Notes: generated by a model from the sequence alone, not told the origin. DNA of 37,116 bases from VRUE01 sp044867925 (GCA_044867925.1 JBIOVV010000089.1:1-37116), one strand, 5' to 3'. Positions 17,784 to 26,130 are shown, numbered from the stretch's first letter. Translations and numbers: made by a program.

Positions 17784-19126
17784 GCCGCGACCCCCAGGGA
17801 GAAGCTGCGCAGGCGATAGGCGACCTTGCCGGCGGCGAGCGTCATCTGCACGCGACCGGTCAGCTCCTCGCCGGCGCACCAGGAGTTGGAAGAGCGGCTC
17901 TCGTAGCCGTCCTCGCCGACCTTCCAGCGCGCCGAGAGGTCGCAGAGGGCGATGTTCGCCTCTCTCCCAGGCGCCAACGTCGGCCGCTCCACGCCGAAGG
18001 GCGCCGCCCCGCCGGCCATCCGCTCGACGAGCAGGGCAAGGTCGATCGCGCCCGACAGGACGAGGTGTGTGTGCAAGGCGGCAAAGGCGGTCTCGAGGCC
18101 GGTGACGCCCATCGCCGCCTGCTCGAACGGCACCTCCTTTTCCTCTGCCGCGTGGGGGGCGTGGTCGGTGGCGATGCACTCGATCGTGCCGTCGCGCAGG
18201 CCGTCGATCAGCGCCTGGCGGTCGGCCTCGCCGCGCAGCGGCGGGTTCATCTTGAAACGGTGGGGATCGAGACTGCGGACCGCCTCGTCGGTGAGGCAGA
18301 GGTGGTGCGGAGAAGCCTCGCAGCTGATCTGCACCCCGGCGGCCTTGGCGACCCGCACCGCTTCGACCGACTCGGCCGCGGAGAGGTGCTGGACGTGGAT
18401 CCGCCCTTGCTCGTAGCCCGCGATCGCCGCATCGCGGGCGATCATCGTCGACTCTGAGATCGAGGGGACCCCCTCGAGCCCCAGCGTCGCCGAGACAGGC
18501 CCCTCGTGCATGACACCGGCACCGGAGAGCTCGGGGTCCTCCTCGTGCAGGGCGATCGTGCCGCCGCAGAGGCGCTGGTACTGGAGCGCACGCCGCAGCA
18601 GGCGGGCGCTGCGGATCGGCAGGCCGTCGTCGCTGAAGCCGGCCGCGCCTGCCGCACTCAGCGACGCCATCTCGGTCAGCTCCTCGCCCTCCATGCCGCG
18701 GGTCACCGTGGCGAGGAAGCCGACGCGCACCGAAGCGGCGGCGCGGGCGGCCGCGAGCAGCGCCTCGACGTCGGCCGGCGTGGAAACCGGCGGCTCGGTG
18801 TTGGCCATCGCGATCACGCCGCAGTAGCCGCCCGCCGCTGCCGAGCGCGAGCCGGTCTCGATGTCCTCCTTGTGCTCCTGGCCGGGGGCGCGCAGGTGCA
18901 CGTGAGGGTCGAAGAAGGCAGGGAAGGCGTGCAGGCCGCCGGCGTCGATCTCCTCGAGGCCATCGCCGCCGCCCTCTCCCGGGGCGGCCAGCTCGGCGAT
19001 TCTGCCGTCGCGGACGACGACGTCGTGGGCGGCATCGATTCCGGCGACCGGGTCGAGCACGGTGGCGCCGCGCAGGACCAGGTTCGCGCGCTCCCCGGCG
19101 CGCATCTCGAGCTGGGGGGCGCTCAC
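17780..19126 (-). CDS. pyrC: Dihydroorotase (class I)
   Basis: This 448-residue amidohydrolase cyclises carbamoyl aspartate to dihydroorotate. Metal-binding DPHVHLRAPGQEHKEDI near residue 73 carries the HxH pair. MANTEPP, GFSDDG, ISCEASPHHLCLTDE and the catalytic ATDHAPH near residue 320 follow in family order. Length and motifs fit the class I enzyme used in pyr operons, so a dihydropyrimidinase or allantoinase is unlikely. The GTG start at 19126 overlaps the pyrB stop (GTGA). Confidence 0.96.
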   Translation of the reverse strand: MSAPQLEMRAGERANLVLRGATVLDPVAGIDAAHDVVVRDGRIAELAAPGEGGGDGLEEIDAGGLHAFPAFFDPHVHLRAPGQEHKEDIETGSRSAAAGGYCGVIAMANTEPPVSTPADVEALLAAARAAASVRVGFLATVTRGMEGEELTEMASLSAAGAAGFSDDGLPIRSARLLRRALQYQRLCGGTIALHEEDPELSGAGVMHEGPVSATLGLEGVPSISESTMIARDAAIAGYEQGRIHVQHLSAAESVEAVRVAKAAGVQISCEASPHHLCLTDEAVRSLDPHRFKMNPPLRGEADRQALIDGLRDGTIECIATDHAPHAAEEKEVPFEQAAMGVTGLETAFAALHTHLVLSGAIDLALLVERMAGGAAPFGVERPTLAPGREANIALCDLSARWKVGEDGYESRSSNSWCAGEELTGRVQMTLAAGKVAYRLRSFSLGVAA

Positions 19127-20079
19127 GCGGGATGTCCGATCGGGGTGGCGCGGCCGTTGCCGGCGAGGGGCGCGGGCTCTTCGTCGCCGACGGCGAGCAG
19201 CTCGTAGAGGATCGCCATCCGAACGACCAGGCCCGAGGCCACCTGCTCGTTGATCAGCGACTGCGGCGAGTCGATCACCTCGCCGGAAAGCTCGACGCCG
19301 CGGTTGACCGGGCCGGGATGCATGAGCAGCTGGCGTGGGCCGAGCCGCCGCGAATCGATCTGGAAGTGCGCCGCGTACTCGCGGATCGAGGGCACGAAGC
19401 TCTCCGACATGCGCTCGCGCTGCAGGCGCAGGGCGTAGATGACGTCGGCCCCCTCGACTCCCTCGAGCGAGTGCTCGACCGTGCAGCCGAGCTGCTCCAG
19501 CCCGCGCGGGATCAGGGCCGGCGGGCCGCAGACGGTCAGCTCGGCGCCCATCGCCGCGAAGGCGATCAAGTTGGAGCGGGCGACGCGGCTGTGCAGGACG
19601 TCGCCGACGATCCAGATCCGTTTCCCCTCCAGCGAGCCGAGCCGGCGGCGCAGCGTGTAGACGTCGAGCAACGCCTGGCTGGGGTGCTCGTGCTTGCCGT
19701 CACCGGCGTTGACGACGGCGGCATCGGCCCATCCCGCGACCATCTGCGCCGCCCCGGCATAGGGATGGCGCAGCACGATCGCCGCCGGGTCATAGGCGGA
19801 GAGGGTGGCGACGGTGTCCTTCAGCGACTCGCCCTTGTCGACCGAGGAGCCGGCGGCCTTGACCGAGACGAGGTCAGCGGAGAGGCGCTTGGCGGCAAGC
19901 TCGAAGGAGGAGCTGGTGCGGGTGCTCGCCTCGTAGAAGAGGGTGACGACGGTGCGGCCGCGCAGGGTCGGCACCTTCTTGATGTCGCGGCGGCCGACCT
20001 CGGCAAAGCTCTCGGCCCGGTCGAGGATCGCCTCGATCTCGGCTTTGGAGAGCTGCTCGATCGAGAGCAGGTGCTTCAT
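19123..20079 (-). CDS. pyrB: Aspartate carbamoyltransferase catalytic chain
   Basis: This 318-residue enzyme joins carbamoyl phosphate and aspartate. Motifs seen: the carbamoyl-phosphate site STRTSSSFE (near residue 53), VLRHPYAGA, EHPSQALLDVYTLRR (near 137), and MHPGPVNRGVEL (near 263). No pyrI regulatory-chain gene is present, as in other pyrR-pyrB-pyrC operons. ATG 20079 overlaps the pyrR stop (ATGA). Confidence 0.97.
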   Translation of the reverse strand: MKHLLSIEQLSKAEIEAILDRAESFAEVGRRDIKKVPTLRGRTVVTLFYEASTRTSSSFELAAKRLSADLVSVKAAGSSVDKGESLKDTVATLSAYDPAAIVLRHPYAGAAQMVAGWADAAVVNAGDGKHEHPSQALLDVYTLRRRLGSLEGKRIWIVGDVLHSRVARSNLIAFAAMGAELTVCGPPALIPRGLEQLGCTVEHSLEGVEGADVIYALRLQRERMSESFVPSIREYAAHFQIDSRRLGPRQLLMHPGPVNRGVELSGEVIDSPQSLINEQVASGLVVRMAILYELLAVGDEEPAPLAGNGRATPIGHPA

Positions 20080-20636
20080 GCGCCCACCTCGGCGGCTGCG
20101 GGATCGGCGATCGCGACAGCGTCGCTGCCGTCTAGCTCCTCGAGGTGGACGTTGACCCGCTGCTCGTGTGAGGTCGGCAGGTTCTTGCCGACGTAGTCGG
20201 GCCGGATCGGCAGCTCGCGGTGGCCGCGGTCGCAGAGCACGGCGAGCTGGACGCGCTGCGGGCGCCCGTAGTCGAAGAGCGCGTCGATCGCGGCGCGCAC
20301 GGTGCGGCCGGTGAAGAGGACGTCGTCGACGAGGACGACGGTGCGGCCGGCGAGGTCGAAGTCGATGTGGGAGGCGTGGACGACCGGCTGCGCGGCCGGA
20401 GCCTTGGCGCCGAGGTCATCGCGGTAGAAGGAGATGTCGATGTCGCCGATCGGCAGCTCAGAGCCGGTCAGCTCGCCGAGCAGGGCGCGGAGCCTGCGGG
20501 CGATCAGGGCGCCGCGTGTGTGAATGCCGACGATCGCCAGGGAATCCGGATCGGGGTTCTTCTCGGCGATCTCGTGGGCGATCCGCTTCAGCGTCCGCCG
20601 CAGGTCATCGTGCTCGAGCACGACCGTCTCACTCAC
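20076..20636 (-). CDS. pyrR: PyrR: pyr RNA-binding regulator / uracil phosphoribosyltransferase
   Basis: This 186-residue PRTase-fold protein binds a leader hairpin in response to UMP and can also convert uracil plus PRPP to UMP. The PRPP-binding motif VVLVDDVLFTGRTVRAAIDAL is near residue 100. IVGIHTRGALIARRL and the ending ELPIRPDYVGKNLPTSHEQRVNVHLEELDG match the family. I start at GTG 20636 because AAGGAG (20652-20647) lies 10 nt upstream and the N terminus SETVVLEHDDLRRTLKRIAHEI matches the family. An open extension upstream covers the leader hairpin. It heads pyrR-pyrB-pyrC-carA-carB-pyrKD. Confidence 0.95.
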   Translation of the reverse strand: MSETVVLEHDDLRRTLKRIAHEIAEKNPDPDSLAIVGIHTRGALIARRLRALLGELTGSELPIGDIDISFYRDDLGAKAPAAQPVVHASHIDFDLAGRTVVLVDDVLFTGRTVRAAIDALFDYGRPQRVQLAVLCDRGHRELPIRPDYVGKNLPTSHEQRVNVHLEELDGSDAVAIADPAAAEVGA

Positions 20637-20646
20637 TGCTCTTTTT

Positions 20647-20671
20647 CTCCTTACTGGCCTCTCGGGACCAG
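20647..20671 (-). promoter_or_regulatory. PyrR-binding RNA hairpin abutting the pyrR Shine-Dalgarno sequence
   Basis: The leader RNA contains CUGG-UCCCGAGAGG-CCAG (20671-20654). The known PyrR recognition loop consensus is ARUCCNGNGAGGYU. Here the core UCCCGAGAGG fits fully, and the flanking A-U closing pair is replaced by G-C. AAGGAG (20652-20647) starts one base after the hairpin, so bound PyrR would block ribosome access. No terminator lies between it and the start codon. This suggests translational repression, as known for mycobacterial pyr genes, rather than attenuation. The rest of 20672-20761 holds only a weak promoter candidate (TTCGGA, 17 nt, TACATT). Confidence 0.8.
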
Positions 20672-20761
20672 GGTTAAAGGACGCGGCCAATGTAGCAGCA
20701 GGGGCGGCGAGTCCGAATAGGCCCTCGCCCTCGCAACAGATGGGGAGGCTCGGTTGAGGGC

Positions 20762-21721
20762 CTACCCGGACTCGCCGTTCTCCCGGGCTCCATTGGGGAT
20801 CAGCTTGGGTGGAGCCTTCTCGGGGAAAGGGATCTCGATCAGGTCGAAGTCGCGGGGGGCAACGGTGGGCTCGAAGACGTCGCGAGCCTCGTCGAGGACG
20901 GTGCCGACGTGGTAGCGCGAGGAGATGTGGACCAGGGCCAGCATCTTGACATGGGCCTCGCGGGCCACCGCAGCCGCCTGGCCGACCGTGGCGTGGCCGG
21001 TGTCGGCGGCGCGCTGGACCTCCTCCTCGGAGAAGCTGGCGTCGTGGATCAGCAAATCGGCGTCCGCGGCGGCTGCGACGGTCGAGTGGCAGGGAGCGGT
21101 GTCGCCGGTGAGCGCGATCGTGCGGCCGGGTCGCGGCTTGCCCATCACGTCCTCCGGGCGTACCGGCCCAGCGCTGCCGGGGACCTCCTCCCCGCGTTGC
21201 AGGCTGGCGAAGGCCGGGCCTTCGGCGACGCCGAGGCGCTTGGCCGCCTCCGGGTCGAAGCGTCCCGGCCGCTCCTCCTCGATCAGCACGTAGCCGTTGG
21301 CCCGCACGCTGTGCTCGACCGCGAAGGCCCGCACCTCGGCACCCTCGTGTCGCACCGCTTCGCCGGGGTCGATTTCAACCAGGTCGATGCCGTAGTCGGT
21401 GCGGCCGATCAGGCGGCCGAGCATCTTGAAGAGGTCGCGCAGGCCGCGCGGGCCGAAGATCGTCAGCGGCTCCTCGCGCGCGGTCAGGTCATAGGTCTTG
21501 AGCAGGCCCGGCAGGCCGAGGATGTGGTCGGCGTGGAAGTGGGTGAGGTAGATCTCGTCGACCTGGCTCAGGCCGAGGGAGCGCTGCAGCTGGCGCTGGG
21601 TCCCTTCGCCGCAGTCGAACATCATCCGCTGCCCGCCCCGGATCAGCATCACGCTCGCGGTCGAGCGCCGCGCCGAGGGCACCGAGCCACCGGTGCCGAG
21701 GAAGATCGCCGAGAGATCCAT
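20762..21721 (-). CDS. rnz: Ribonuclease Z (tRNA 3' endonuclease)
   Basis: This 319-residue metallo-beta-lactamase-fold endonuclease trims tRNA 3' trailers. Visible features: N-terminal FLGTGGSVPSARRSTAS, MMFDCGEGTQRQLQRS, the zinc motif THFHADHILGLPGLL (near residue 60), an AxExRR-region equivalent AVEHSVRANGYVL, TGDTAPC, IHDASFSEEE and VHISSRYH. The ATG lies 62 nt from a divergent tRNA-Arg gene, which encodes no CCA and so would need 3' processing. AGG lies 7 nt upstream of the start. It could be confused with other MBL phosphodiesterases, but length and motifs fit RNase Z. Confidence 0.93.
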   Translation of the reverse strand: MDLSAIFLGTGGSVPSARRSTASVMLIRGGQRMMFDCGEGTQRQLQRSLGLSQVDEIYLTHFHADHILGLPGLLKTYDLTAREEPLTIFGPRGLRDLFKMLGRLIGRTDYGIDLVEIDPGEAVRHEGAEVRAFAVEHSVRANGYVLIEEERPGRFDPEAAKRLGVAEGPAFASLQRGEEVPGSAGPVRPEDVMGKPRPGRTIALTGDTAPCHSTVAAAADADLLIHDASFSEEEVQRAADTGHATVGQAAAVAREAHVKMLALVHISSRYHVGTVLDEARDVFEPTVAPRDFDLIEIPFPEKAPPKLIPNGARENGESG

Positions 21722-21782
21722 GCGAGCCTGCGAGCCTACGCGACCGAGCGAGTCGATTACCCGAAGCTAGACTGGGCACTGA

Positions 21783-21856
21783 GCGCCCGTAGCTCAGCTG
21801 GATAGAGCGCCGCCCTCCGGAGGCGGAGGCCACAGGTTCGAATCCTGTCGGGCGCG
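21783..21856 (+). tRNA. tRNA-Arg, anticodon CCG
   Basis: The cloverleaf is complete: acceptor GCGCCCG/CGGGCGC (21783-21789 with 21849-21855), D stem GCTC/GAGC, anticodon stem CCGCC/GGCGG with loop CTCCGGA (CCG at 21817-21819), variable AGGCC, and T arm ACAGG-TTCGAAT-CCTGT. The discriminator base is G, and no CCA is encoded. CCG reads CGG codons, frequent in this GC-rich genome. A short T4 follows, with no clear terminator hairpin. Confidence 0.97.
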
Positions 21857-21876
21857 TTTTGCCCTGCCGGTTGCCC

Positions 21877-22797
21877 TCAGGCGATCTTGAAGCGGGCGCG
21901 CCACTCGTCGCGGTCGAAGCGGGCGGGCTCCGTTTCCGCCAAGAAGTCCTCGAGAACGGCGATGAAGCGAGCGGGCTGCTCGACCTGGGGCATGTGCCCC
22001 ACCCCGTCGAAGATCTCCAGCCTGCTGCCGGGGAGGGCACGATGGGCGTCTTCGCCGTGGCTGACGGGGATGATCGGGTCGCGGGCGCCCCAGACGATCA
22101 GCATCGGAACCTCCTCGGCGAGATAGAAGCGGTCGGCGGCGGAGACGCGCTGGCCCTTGGTGCCGACCACCGAGCGCAGGGTCGCGAGGAAGGCCTTGCG
22201 GCGCGCGGGCTCGGCGAGCGAGCCGTAGCCGCGGGCAACCTCGGCCACGTCGGCGGCGGGCCTCATGCCCGCCCGGGAGAGCCCGCGAGAGATGGCCGCG
22301 CCGATCTTCTGTCCGCCGCCGGCGGTGGCGGCGATGAAGAGCTCGGCGCCGGGCAGCGCCGCGGCGCGCAGGACCGGGCTGACCTCGAATCCGAGACCGC
22401 CGCTGGAGACGAGGACGAGGCGCTCGACCATCTCGGGGAACTGGTAGGCGAACTGAATCGCGATGCCGCCGCCGAGCGAGTGGCCGACGACGGTCGCCTT
22501 CTCGTGGCCGAGGGCGAGCAGGAGATCGCGCAGGCCGGAGGCGAGGTTGCCCAGCGAGTAGTCGCCCGATCCCGCGGCCGAGGTGCCGTGCCCGGGCAGA
22601 TCGGGGGCGATCACCGTGTGGCGCCGGGCCAGTGGCTCGATCACGCCATGCCAGTTCTCGCAGGTGCCGGCCATGCCGTGGATCAGCAGCAGCACCGGGC
22701 CCGAGCCGCCGCCGAGATAGACGGTCTCGCGACCGTGCAGCGTCGCCGTTTTGAGAGCGACCTCGACGGAACGAGGCGGCGTTGCGCGCTTGGTCAC
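21877..22797 (-). CDS. Alpha/beta-fold hydrolase
   Basis: This 306-residue serine hydrolase has the lipase/haloperoxidase-type fold. The oxyanion segment is LLLIHGMAGTCENW, the nucleophile elbow is GHSLGGG (near residue 104), the acid is in WGARDPIIPV (near 245), and the histidine is in DGVGHMPQ (near 272). The cap region 145-200 is Ala/Gly-rich and gives no substrate clue. The GTG start at 22797 is 27 bp from a divergent gene. It is convergent to the tRNA, with only 20 bp between. Substrate and pathway cannot be deduced. Confidence 0.85.
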   Translation of the reverse strand: MTKRATPPRSVEVALKTATLHGRETVYLGGGSGPVLLLIHGMAGTCENWHGVIEPLARRHTVIAPDLPGHGTSAAGSGDYSLGNLASGLRDLLLALGHEKATVVGHSLGGGIAIQFAYQFPEMVERLVLVSSGGLGFEVSPVLRAAALPGAELFIAATAGGGQKIGAAISRGLSRAGMRPAADVAEVARGYGSLAEPARRKAFLATLRSVVGTKGQRVSAADRFYLAEEVPMLIVWGARDPIIPVSHGEDAHRALPGSRLEIFDGVGHMPQVEQPARFIAVLEDFLAETEPARFDRDEWRARFKIA

Positions 22798-22824
22798 GCC
22801 TAAACGGTAGCTTGCGGCCCAGCC

Positions 22825-23532
22825 GTGGCCGACGAACGCAAGATCCGCCCGCCTCGCGGTGCCCTGATCGTGATCGCGGTCGGGCTGCTGGCGACCGTCG
22901 CGGCGGCGCTGCTCAGCAACGACAAGCTGACCGGGGCCGCGGCAACGCTGGAATGGGTGGAGCAGGCGCCGCTGCCGGATTCGAAGAAAGCGGCGATCCC
23001 CGGCGGCGGCGAGATGCAGCTGACCGATGCCGACATCGAGGCGACTGAAGCCAACGTCGGCGAATACACGCTATTTCGCACCGCGGCGGTGCTCAACATC
23101 TCGGCCGACTCGGCGATCGGCCGGGCGCGCCTGCGCTGTGCGACTCACGTGCCGAAGCGGACGATCAGCACCAAGACGTACAAGAGTCGCGCCTCCTACC
23201 CGCGCTCGAGCGAAGATCTCTCCGAACAGGGGACGACCGAAAACTCCGCGGTCGAGTTCAGCTCTCACGGCACCGACTTCGCCCTCGTTGAAATCGGCGA
23301 CGTGCTCGGGGACCGTTACACGCGGCGCAAAGGAATCGTCGTCGAGTGGGCTCCGTACCGCATCGGCCGACAGGTCTGGCAGTACGGGCTGCCCCCCGGA
23401 GGCTCCAAGGAAGACCTGAGGTTGCCGATGGTGTCGATCTGGCGCACCACCACCAAACCGGCGGCGAAAGTCTCCTGCGCGCTCGAAAACTCGGCGGGGA
23501 CGGCGACGGTGGCCACCGCCGGCGCCCTCTAA
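22825..23532 (+). CDS. Membrane-anchored protein of unknown function
   Basis: I do not recognise this 235-residue protein. A basic N terminus (ERKIRPPRG) precedes one hydrophobic segment (about residues 13-31), so it is probably a type II membrane or uncleaved-signal protein with an outside domain. The exported part has two cysteines (in RLRCATHV and VSCALENS) that could form a disulfide, and a likely beta-rich body (VVEWAPYRIGRQVWQYGLPPGG). The start is GTG 22825 with no clear ribosome binding site, and the 27-bp divergent gap suggests a short leader. The codon usage looks like that of the neighbours, arguing for a real gene. Confidence 0.7.
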   Translation: MADERKIRPPRGALIVIAVGLLATVAAALLSNDKLTGAAATLEWVEQAPLPDSKKAAIPGGGEMQLTDADIEATEANVGEYTLFRTAAVLNISADSAIGRARLRCATHVPKRTISTKTYKSRASYPRSSEDLSEQGTTENSAVEFSSHGTDFALVEIGDVLGDRYTRRKGIVVEWAPYRIGRQVWQYGLPPGGSKEDLRLPMVSIWRTTTKPAAKVSCALENSAGTATVATAGAL

Positions 23533-23555
23533 GGCTAGGCGCGGTCCGGCTCTCC

Positions 23556-24350
23556 TCAGGGCGCGACCAGCAGCTCGGGGCCCTCGCTGCCTTTGCCGAC
23601 CTTGTTCAGCTTCGGGTTGGCCGGGGCGCTTTCCATCCGCGCCGCATCCAGCGGCGCGCACATCGCGATCGCGTCCTCGAGCTCGAGATCGGGCCTCAGC
23701 CAGGCGGCCTCGGCCTCGGCGTTCGGCAGGATCGTCGGCATCCGGTCGTGCACCTTGGCGACCAGCTCGTTCGGGGTGGTGGTGATGATCGTGCAGCTGT
23801 AGAGCCAACCGTCGTCGAAGCCGCGGTCCTCCTCGTCCTCCCACTCCTTGCGCGTGCAGAGGCCGGCAAAGGCAAAGGGCTCGCCGCCGTCGACGGTGAA
23901 GCGCCAGGGCTGGCGCGGCTGCTTGGGGTCCTCCGCCTTCATCCACTCATAGAAGCCGTCGGCGACGATCAGGCAGCGGTGGCGGAACTTGCCGACCAAC
24001 GGTGAGTAGGCGCGACTCGACTCGAGGTTCTCGGCCTTGGCGTTGATCATCCGGTAGCCGACTTTGAGGTCCTTGGCCCAGCGCGGCACCAGGCCCCAGC
24101 GCATCAGCCGCGCCTCGCGCTCGCCGCCGGCCGCCTCCTCGGGATCGGGAGAGGAGCGAACCGTGAGCACCTCCTGGCTCGGCGCGACGTTGAAGCGTCC
24201 CAGGCCTCTCTCGGCTTTCTCGGCCCGCTCGGCGCTCGCCGGCGGGGCCTCGCCTTCGCGGTTTCGCTCCAGCGCCTTCTCCAGCTCGACCTGGAAGCGA
24301 TCGGCGATCTTCTTCGTGTCTTTAGCGGTGACCGTGAAGCGTCCGCACAT
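23556..24350 (-). CDS. yedK: SRAP-domain protein (HMCES/YedK family)
   Basis: This 264-residue protein caps abasic sites in single-stranded DNA. After Met removal the N-terminal residue is Cys2 (MCGRFTV), which forms the thiazolidine link to the abasic sugar. Other family marks: RFNVAPSQ, RWGLVPRWAKD, INAKAENL, CLIVADGFYEW (catalytic Glu) and VHDRMPTIL (catalytic His). I start at ATG 24350 because the Cys must be residue 2; an upstream in-frame start would bury it. The region 25-65 is a longer charged insertion than in E. coli YedK. It lies 2 nt after the dehydratase stop, so it is probably co-transcribed with the sugar-nucleotide genes. Confidence 0.93.
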   Translation of the reverse strand: MCGRFTVTAKDTKKIADRFQVELEKALERNREGEAPPASAERAEKAERGLGRFNVAPSQEVLTVRSSPDPEEAAGGEREARLMRWGLVPRWAKDLKVGYRMINAKAENLESSRAYSPLVGKFRHRCLIVADGFYEWMKAEDPKQPRQPWRFTVDGGEPFAFAGLCTRKEWEDEEDRGFDDGWLYSCTIITTTPNELVAKVHDRMPTILPNAEAEAAWLRPDLELEDAIAMCAPLDAARMESAPANPKLNKVGKGSEGPELLVAP

Positions 24351-24352
24351 GA

Positions 24353-25345
24353 TCAAACGCTCAGCTTGGCAGGGCGGGCCCGGGGGTGTGCGCGATACCA
24401 CTCCAGCGTCCCCCGCAGGCCATCGGCCAGCTCGACCCGCGGGCTCCAGCCGCTCAGCCGGCGCAGCTTGGTCGAGTCGACGTACTGGCGGTCGATCTCG
24501 CCGTCGGGAGTGCCGCTGCCGAGGTATTCGGGCTCGATGCCGGTTCCGGCGGCGGTCGCGATCAGGTCGACCACCTCGCGCACCGAGTGCGGCCGCTCGC
24601 CGCCGGCGTTGAAGGCCTCCCCTCTCGCGCCCTCGCCATCGAGGGCTGCGGCGATTGCCAGGTAGGCCGAGACCGCGTCGTCGACGTGGAGGAAGTCGCG
24701 CTCCGGGCTGCCGTCGGAGCGAATCAACGGCGGCCGGCCGTCGAGCACCGCGATAGTCGTCTCCGGGACCAGGCGCGAGAAGTTGAGGTCGCCGCCGCCG
24801 TAGATGTTGGCGAAGCGGGTGACGGCCAGCGGCACGTCATAGGCGTTGGCGTAGCTGCGGGCGATGATGTCGGCGGCCGCCTTGCCGGCGTCGTAGGGAT
24901 AGGCGGCACGCAGCGGGAAGTCCTCGCGGTAGGGCAGCGCGGGGCTGGATCCGTAGGCCTTGTCGGAGGAGGCGAAGACGACCCGGGCAACGGCATGCTC
25001 GCGGCAGGCTTCGAAGACGTTCCAGGCGCCGCGCACGTTGACTTCGAGCGTCTCCAGCGGCGACTCGCGGGCGACGCCGACGATCGTCTGCGCCGCCAGG
25101 TGAAAGACCGAGTCGCAGCCGGCTACCGCTGCCGCAACCGCCTCGGCGTCACGCAGGTCGCCCTCGGCCAGCTCGACCTGATCGCGCAAGCCAAGCAGGT
25201 CGAGACCGGAGAGGCGCGGGCCGCCGACGTCGGCGATGCGCGGATCGGGCCGGTCGAGCACCCGCACCGCGTCACCGCGCGCCAACAAGGCGCCGACCAG
25301 ATGCGAGGCGACGAAGCCATGCGCGCCAGTGACGAGGATGGTCAT
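24353..25345 (-). CDS. NAD-dependent sugar-nucleotide epimerase/dehydratase, CDP-glucose 4,6-dehydratase-like
   Basis: This 330-residue extended short-chain dehydrogenase has the Rossmann motif TGAHGFVASHL (6-16), HLAAQTIV, SSDKAYGSSPALPYREDFPL and the catalytic YPYDAGKAAAD (Tyr...Lys). The SSDKAYG/YREDFPL pattern and the adjacent cytidylyltransferase point to CDP-glucose 4,6-dehydratase or a related epimerase. NAD is the expected cofactor. It overlaps the rfbF stop by 4 nt (ATGA), so the two probably act in one pathway toward a CDP-deoxysugar for surface glycans. The exact reaction is inferred, and a UDP-sugar epimerase is possible. Confidence 0.8.
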   Translation of the reverse strand: MTILVTGAHGFVASHLVGALLARGDAVRVLDRPDPRIADVGGPRLSGLDLLGLRDQVELAEGDLRDAEAVAAAVAGCDSVFHLAAQTIVGVARESPLETLEVNVRGAWNVFEACREHAVARVVFASSDKAYGSSPALPYREDFPLRAAYPYDAGKAAADIIARSYANAYDVPLAVTRFANIYGGGDLNFSRLVPETTIAVLDGRPPLIRSDGSPERDFLHVDDAVSAYLAIAAALDGEGARGEAFNAGGERPHSVREVVDLIATAAGTGIEPEYLGSGTPDGEIDRQYVDSTKLRRLSGWSPRVELADGLRGTLEWYRAHPRARPAKLSV

Positions 25346-26130
25346 CCTCGCCCCGCCGACAATGCCGAGCGATCGATTGACCCACGCATCCGGTGGTCAA
25401 TCGATCGAGCGTCAGGAAGCACTGGCCAGAGGGCGTCGCCCGAAGCCCAGAGGTCGTTGAGCTCGACCGCATCCTTGTAGGTGTCCATGCAGTCCCAGAA
25501 GCCCTCGTGGCGGTAGGCGGAGAGCTGGCCGTCAGCTGCCAGGCGCTCCAGCGGCTCGCGCTCGAGGACGCTGTCGGCGCCGATGTAGTCGAGGGCATCG
25601 GGCTCGAAGCAGAAGAAGCCGCCGTTGATCCAGTGCTCGCTGCGCGGCTTCTCGACGAAGCCCGCCACCCTGCCGTCCACGCCGATCTCCGCGACGCCCC
25701 ACTGGAGCCTCGGCTGCACCACGGTCACGGTCGCCAGCGCGCCGCCCCCGACGTGGCGCGCGAGCAGAGCCTCCAGGTCGATGTCGGCGACGCCGTCGGC
25801 GTAGGTGGCGCAAAACACCTCGCCGGCGAGCTGCTCCCCGAGTCGCGCGATCCGACCGCCGGTGGGCGTGTCGACCCCGGTATCGACGCACGCAACCTCC
25901 ACCCCGTCCGGCCATCCCTCAGCCGCCACGAACTCCTCCACCATCTCGCCCAGGTAGCCAGTCGCAAGCAGAAACCGCTCGAACCCCTGCGCCGCGTAGA
26001 TCCCGATCACGTGCCAAAGAATCGGGCGCCCCCCAATCTCCACGAGCGCCTTAGGGACCGTCTCGGTCTTCTCCCGAAGGCGGGTCCCCCGGCCCCCGCA
26101 GAGAACGACGACCGGAGGCTTAGCGGTCAT
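25342..26130 (-). CDS. rfbF: Glucose-1-phosphate cytidylyltransferase-like
   Basis: This 262-residue nucleotidyltransferase makes CDP-glucose from CTP and glucose-1-phosphate. The signature VVLCGGRGTRLREKTETVPKALVEIGGRPILWH (7-40), GVDTPTGGRI, ATYADGVADID, EKPRSEHWINGGFF and HEGFWDCMDTYKD match RfbF rather than RmlA. About 25 residues after LWPVLPD are an unusual tail containing a 13-bp palindrome that encodes SID twice. ATG 26130 lies in one arm of a larger inverted duplication. The downstream dehydratase-like gene overlaps. Confidence 0.88.
   Translation of the reverse strand: MTAKPPVVVLCGGRGTRLREKTETVPKALVEIGGRPILWHVIGIYAAQGFERFLLATGYLGEMVEEFVAAEGWPDGVEVACVDTGVDTPTGGRIARLGEQLAGEVFCATYADGVADIDLEALLARHVGGGALATVTVVQPRLQWGVAEIGVDGRVAGFVEKPRSEHWINGGFFCFEPDALDYIGADSVLEREPLERLAADGQLSAYRHEGFWDCMDTYKDAVELNDLWASGDALWPVLPDARSIDHRMRGSIDRSALSAGRG
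25370..25407. repeat. 13-bp perfect palindrome in the rfbF 3' end
   Basis: CGATCGATTGACC (25370-25382) is exactly inverted at 25395-25407 with a 12-bp spacer. It lies in the C-terminal tail of rfbF, just before the dehydratase start. It could be an RNA hairpin, a protein-binding site or a small palindromic insertion. Confidence 0.55.
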
